DNA of 7,411 nucleotides from NCBI GenBank assembly GCA_030146745.1, contig JASLBD010000290.1, positions 1 to 7,411 of the forward strand, read 5' to 3'. Every line of letters begins with the position of its first letter. The first letter of the stretch is position 1. The position numbers were made by a program, and so were the translations under genes. A model generated the notes under the pieces. The model saw nothing but the letters and a program-made list of their open reading frames with translations, did no database searches and was not told the origin of the DNA. This document shows positions 5,057 through 7,411 of this stretch, piece after piece. This stretch comes from Allosphingosinicella sp. Its GTDB lineage: Bacteria; Pseudomonadota; Alphaproteobacteria; Sphingomonadales; Sphingomonadaceae.

Positions 5057-5418
5057 GGCAGCGGGCCCGCCGCTGCGGGAGGCGTCGTCGCCCCGCCGGG
5101 ATCAGGCTCGGGGGCCACGTCGTCGGGAGGCGGAAGCTCCGCCGGCGCGGCCAGCGCCTCGGGATCGGCGAGCGGTTCGGCGAACGGATGCTCGGCGAGG
5201 ATCCGGGAATTCTCCTCGCGCCACTTCTTCTCCATCTCCTCGAGCTCGGCCTCGCGCATCATCGTGTCTATGCCGGAGCGGAAATGGCGCGCCATGCCGC
5301 GGGCGCGGCCGACCCAGGTGCCGACGGTTCGCATCACCCGCGGCAGGTCCTTGGGCCCGATCACCACCAACGCGACGATGGCGATGACGAGCAGCTCGGT
5401 ATAGCCGATGTCGAACAT
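5053..5418 (-). CDS. tatB: Sec-independent protein translocase TatB
   Basis: A 121-residue partner of TatC in twin-arginine signal recognition. It has an N-terminal membrane helix starting [20 protein letters not shown], with the conserved Glu8, then GPKDLP, an amphipathic helix ([20 protein letters not shown]), a charged helix and a Pro/Ala-rich tail of about 40 residues. GAGGGG about eight bases upstream of the ATG serves as ribosome site. It lies 24 bases after tatA and overlaps tatC by four bases. The N-terminal [10 protein letters not shown] form separates it from TatA. Confidence 0.95.
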   Translation of the reverse strand: MFDIGYTELLVIAIVALVVIGPKDLPRVMRTVGTWVGRARGMARHFRSGIDTMMREAELEEMEKKWREENSRILAEHPFAEPLADPEALAAPAELPPPDDVAPEPDPGGATTPPAAAGPLP

Positions 5419-5442
5419 CAGGCGCGCCCCTCGCGCGAGATC

Positions 5443-5700
5443 CTAGGGCTCGCGGCGATCGCCGAGGTCTGCCTCGCGGCTGCGCTCGGCCGGAGGCGCG
5501 ACGCTCGCCTCGTCGGTGAGCCGGCGGGGAGGCTCAGCCGTCCGCGCGGCCGCCGTCTCCTCATCCTCGCTCATGCCCTTCTTGAAGCTCTTCAGGCCCT
5601 TGGCGACGTCTCCCATCATCTCGGAGAAGCGGCCCTTGCCGAACAGCAGCAGGATGATCACTCCGACCACCAGCCAGTGCCAAATGCTCAACCCGCCCAT
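5443..5700 (-). CDS. tatA: Sec-independent protein translocase TatA
   Basis: An 85-residue pore-forming subunit of the Tat system. It has a short N-terminal membrane helix (about residues 6-21, [15 protein letters not shown]), the hinge [12 protein letters not shown], then an amphipathic helix [12 protein letters not shown] and an acidic, disordered tail. Length and signatures are normal. It is the first tat gene, separated from scpB by a gap that contains a palindromic repeat. Only a modest GGAG ribosome site is seen before its ATG. Confidence 0.96.
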   Translation of the reverse strand: MGGLSIWHWLVVGVIILLLFGKGRFSEMMGDVAKGLKSFKKGMSEDEETAAARTAEPPRRLTDEASVAPPAERSREADLGDRREP

Positions 5701-5722
5701 GATGTGTCTCCAATGGCTACCT

Positions 5723-5806
5723 CGTCATCCCGGCGAAAGCCGGGACCTCGTGCCGACAAAGACACGGCCCTGCCCACCGGAGGCCCCGGCATTCGCCGGG
5801 GTGACG
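5723..5806. repeat. Intergenic palindromic repeat, copy 4, inside the scp-tat gene cluster
   Basis: An 84-base element with inverted arms at 5723-5744 and 5785-5806, identical at about 20 of 22 positions and starting CGTCATCCCGGCGAAAGCC. It shares arm sequence and the inner ACCTCGTG with the copy at 907-991. It lies between scpB and tatA on the same strand, so a transcript crossing it would form a long hairpin that might reduce read-through or stabilise the tat part. Confidence 0.85.
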
Positions 5807-5814
5807 GGTGACAC

Positions 5815-6402
5815 CTAGTCCTCCTCGGCCTCAGTTTCCATCCCTTCGAGCCCGAGCTGCTCCATCGCCGCGTCGATCGGGTCGAGCAGGCCCGCCGCCT
5901 TGAGATCGTCGAGACCCGGAAGGTCGCGGCGGCTCTCGAGCCCGAAATGGGCGAGGAAGGCGGGGGTGGTGGCGTAGATGAGCGGCCGGCCGGGCGCCTC
6001 TCGGCGTCCCGCCGGGCGTACCCAGCCCGCCTCCATCAGAACGTCCAAGGTGCCTTTCGAGATCTGGACACCCCTTATCGCTTCGATCTCGGCCCGGCTG
6101 ACCGGCTCGTGATAGGCGACGATGGCCAGGGTCTCGACGGCGGCGCGCGACAGCTTGCGGGTCTCGTCGCGTTCGCGCCGGAGGATGAAGGCGAGGTCCG
6201 GAGCGGTCTGGAAATGCCAGCGCCTGCCCCGCTCGACCAGCTCGACCCCCCGTCCGTCATAATGGCGCGCCAGCTCGGCGAGGGCGGCGGCGACGTCCAC
6301 CTCCGGCCCGACATGAGCGGCGATGTCGTCCGCCGTCATCGGCTCCTCGGCCGCGAACAGCACCGCCTCGACGGCGCGCAGGCTGTCGTCCATTCCGATC
6401 AT
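5815..6402 (-). CDS. scpB: Segregation and condensation protein B
   Basis: A 195-residue winged-helix protein that dimerises and binds ScpA in the SMC-ScpAB chromosome condensation complex. Recognisable segments are SLRAVEAVLFAAEEPM near the N-terminus, KLSRAAVETLAIVAYHEPVS (residues 83-102) and EIEAIRGVQISKGTLDVLME, the family's most conserved part, followed by GRPLIYATTPAFLAHFGL. The tail is acidic. The start at 6402 forms a four-base ATGA overlap with scpA; a second ATG at 6393 is possible and would shorten it by three residues. Upstream in-frame sequence that could extend it overlaps scpA and is unlikely to be used. Confidence 0.95.
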   Translation of the reverse strand: MIGMDDSLRAVEAVLFAAEEPMTADDIAAHVGPEVDVAAALAELARHYDGRGVELVERGRRWHFQTAPDLAFILRRERDETRKLSRAAVETLAIVAYHEPVSRAEIEAIRGVQISKGTLDVLMEAGWVRPAGRREAPGRPLIYATTPAFLAHFGLESRRDLPGLDDLKAAGLLDPIDAAMEQLGLEGMETEAEED

Positions 6403-7169
6403 GCCGCTCGGATGAAGAGGGGCTCGAACGCCCCTTTCTGATCGAGCTCGACCCGGCCCTTGCGAGCCAGCTCGAGCGCTGCGACGAAGCTTGAGGCGAG
6501 GGCGGACTTGCGGAACTCGCCGTCCTGCGTGTCGGGGAGGAAAGCCTCGATCCGCGTCCATTCGACCCTCGTCCCGAGCATCCGCTCGACCCGCGCCAGC
6601 GCCTCCTCCAGCGTCATCACCGGCCGCCGGGCGACGATGTGGAAGGCCGGCTCGCTTCGCGCCCTGACCGAGCCGTAGGCGGCGATCAGGTCGTAAAGCT
6701 CCGCCTGCCACAGCGAGCGGCGAACCACCCGAAGACCCTCCGGCGCCCCGCGCGGGAAGACGTCGCGGCCGAGCCTGTCGCGGCCGAGCAGCCGCGCCCC
6801 GGCCTGGCGCATCGCCGCCAGCCGCTGAAGCCTCAGCTGAAGCCGCATAGCCAGCTCCTCCGGGCTGGGATCGGCTTCCTGCTCGCGCGGCAGCAGAAGG
6901 CAGGATTTGAGGTAGGCGAGCCAGGCCGCCATGACGAGATAGTCGGCGGCGATCTCGAGCTTGAGCTTCTTGGCGTCGGCGATGAAGGCGAGATATTGCT
7001 CGACCAGGGCGAGGATCGAGATTTTCGCGAGGTCGACCTTCTGGTTGCGCGCCAAGGTCAGCAAAAGGTCGAGCGGCCCCTCCCAGCCGTCGAGGTCGAG
7101 CGTCAGCCGGTCCGCCTCCCGGACCGGCGCCGGCGAGTCGAACTCGTCGAAGGTTTCGTCTCCGCCCAT
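6399..7169 (-). CDS. scpA: Segregation and condensation protein A (kleisin)
   Basis: A 256-residue kleisin that bridges SMC heads and binds ScpB, acting on the nucleoid. The N-terminal signature LDGWEGPLDLLLTLARNQKVDL is followed by ISILALVEQYLAFI, the conserved AADYLVMAAWLAYLKSCLLLP segment, and a C-terminal winged-helix region ending ELDQKGAFEPLFIRAA. Length is normal. No clear Shine-Dalgarno precedes the ATG at 7169, so initiation may be leaderless or weak. It is the first gene of the scp-tat series and is divergent from the exported-protein gene at 7303. In many sphingomonads nagZ precedes scpA; it is absent here. Confidence 0.96.
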   Translation of the reverse strand: MGGDETFDEFDSPAPVREADRLTLDLDGWEGPLDLLLTLARNQKVDLAKISILALVEQYLAFIADAKKLKLEIAADYLVMAAWLAYLKSCLLLPREQEADPSPEELAMRLQLRLQRLAAMRQAGARLLGRDRLGRDVFPRGAPEGLRVVRRSLWQAELYDLIAAYGSVRARSEPAFHIVARRPVMTLEEALARVERMLGTRVEWTRIEAFLPDTQDGEFRKSALASSFVAALELARKGRVELDQKGAFEPLFIRAA

Positions 7170-7263
7170 GGCGGTGAGGTTAAGGGCTCGGGCGGCCGAA
7201 GCGAAGGGGAATCGGCCAATTCATGCACAGCATTTTTTGGCCCTTGCCGCGCCGCATTCGGAT

Positions 7264-7276
7264 GATACAAAGTATC
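7264..7276. promoter_or_regulatory. Short perfect palindrome upstream of the 7303 gene
   Basis: GATAC-AAA-GTATC, a 5-bp inverted repeat with a three-base centre, in the AT-rich part of the intergenic region 27 bases before the ATG at 7303. A loose promoter-like pair, TTGCCG (7244-7249) and TACAAA (7266-7271) with 16-base spacing, overlaps it. It could be an operator over the -10 region, but a short palindrome like this may arise by chance. Confidence 0.25.
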
Positions 7277-7302
7277 CATAATCATAATGTCAGGGAGAAG
7301 CC

Positions 7303-7411
7303 ATGCGTACCCCTCTGCTGCTCGCCGCCGGGCTCGCCGCCCTCTCCCTGTTCGGCGCCGGACCCGCCTTCGCCCAGCCGGGCGACGACGCGACAGCCAA
7401 GACGACGCCGA
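7303..7411 (+). CDS. Exported protein, unknown function (3' partial)
   Basis: The first 36 codons of a gene that runs off the right edge. It encodes a typical Sec signal peptide: MRTP, a long Leu/Ala hydrophobic core, and a likely cleavage after AFA (residue 24), followed by a hydrophilic QPGDDATAKTTP start of the mature protein. GGGAG lies about seven bases before the ATG as ribosome site. It is divergent from scpA. Too little is visible to name a family; the location is periplasmic or outer membrane by the signal peptide. Confidence 0.7.
   Translation, partial: MRTPLLLAAGLAALSLFGAGPAFAQPGDDATAKTTP

Noticed and set aside
4172..5404. A 410-codon plus-strand open frame over the tat genes
   Set aside because: It is antisense to clearly identified tatC and tatB. 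Its product is a run of charged residues and low-complexity Gly/Ser with no domain, as expected for the opposite strand of GC-rich genes.

Overview
The window looks like a chromosomal segment of a GC-rich alphaproteobacterium of the sphingomonad group (Sphingomonas or a close relative). This rests on several points: a DUF4893 lipoprotein, a SciP/DUF1153 protein, the scpA-scpB-tatA-tatB-tatC order, an entericidin, a HisKA_2 kinase, and dispersed palindromes with CGTCATCCCGGCGA arms. Genus assignment is inference. No mobile-element gene, tRNA, rRNA or CRISPR array was seen.

Region 1 (1-1836) has a general-stress-response flavour. It opens with the 3' part of a membrane HAMP/HisKA_2 histidine kinase whose ATP-binding domain has lost its key motifs. 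A palindromic repeat follows, then a small convergent hydrophilic ORF, then about 480 bases without a confident protein gene. That gap holds an exact GGAAC-N16-CGTT motif, the sigma-EcfG type promoter. Just downstream are two hairpins that each expose a C-rich loop, the second followed by a T run. I read this as an undescribed stress small RNA of about 100 nt. A composite palindromic repeat and an entericidin-type lipoprotein gene with a possible second EcfG-like promoter follow. The entericidin shares a bidirectional terminator with the next, convergent gene.

Region 2 (1851-4136, minus strand) is a likely operon read from right to left: sciP homologue, single-domain response regulator, EAL-domain c-di-GMP phosphodiesterase, DUF4893 lipoprotein. 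The first three overlap, so they are probably translationally coupled. The sciP upstream region holds a near-consensus CtrA site and a GANTC (CcrM) site. This suggests that a CtrA antagonist and c-di-GMP breakdown are produced together under cell-cycle control.

Region 3 (4192-7169, minus strand) is core housekeeping: scpA-scpB (kleisin and winged-helix partners of SMC in chromosome condensation) followed by tatA-tatB-tatC (twin-arginine protein export). One palindromic repeat sits between scpB and tatA, and another abuts the tatC stop codon.

Region 4 (7170-7411) is an intergenic region with a short palindrome, then the 5' end of a plus-strand gene for an exported protein of unknown function, cut by the window edge.
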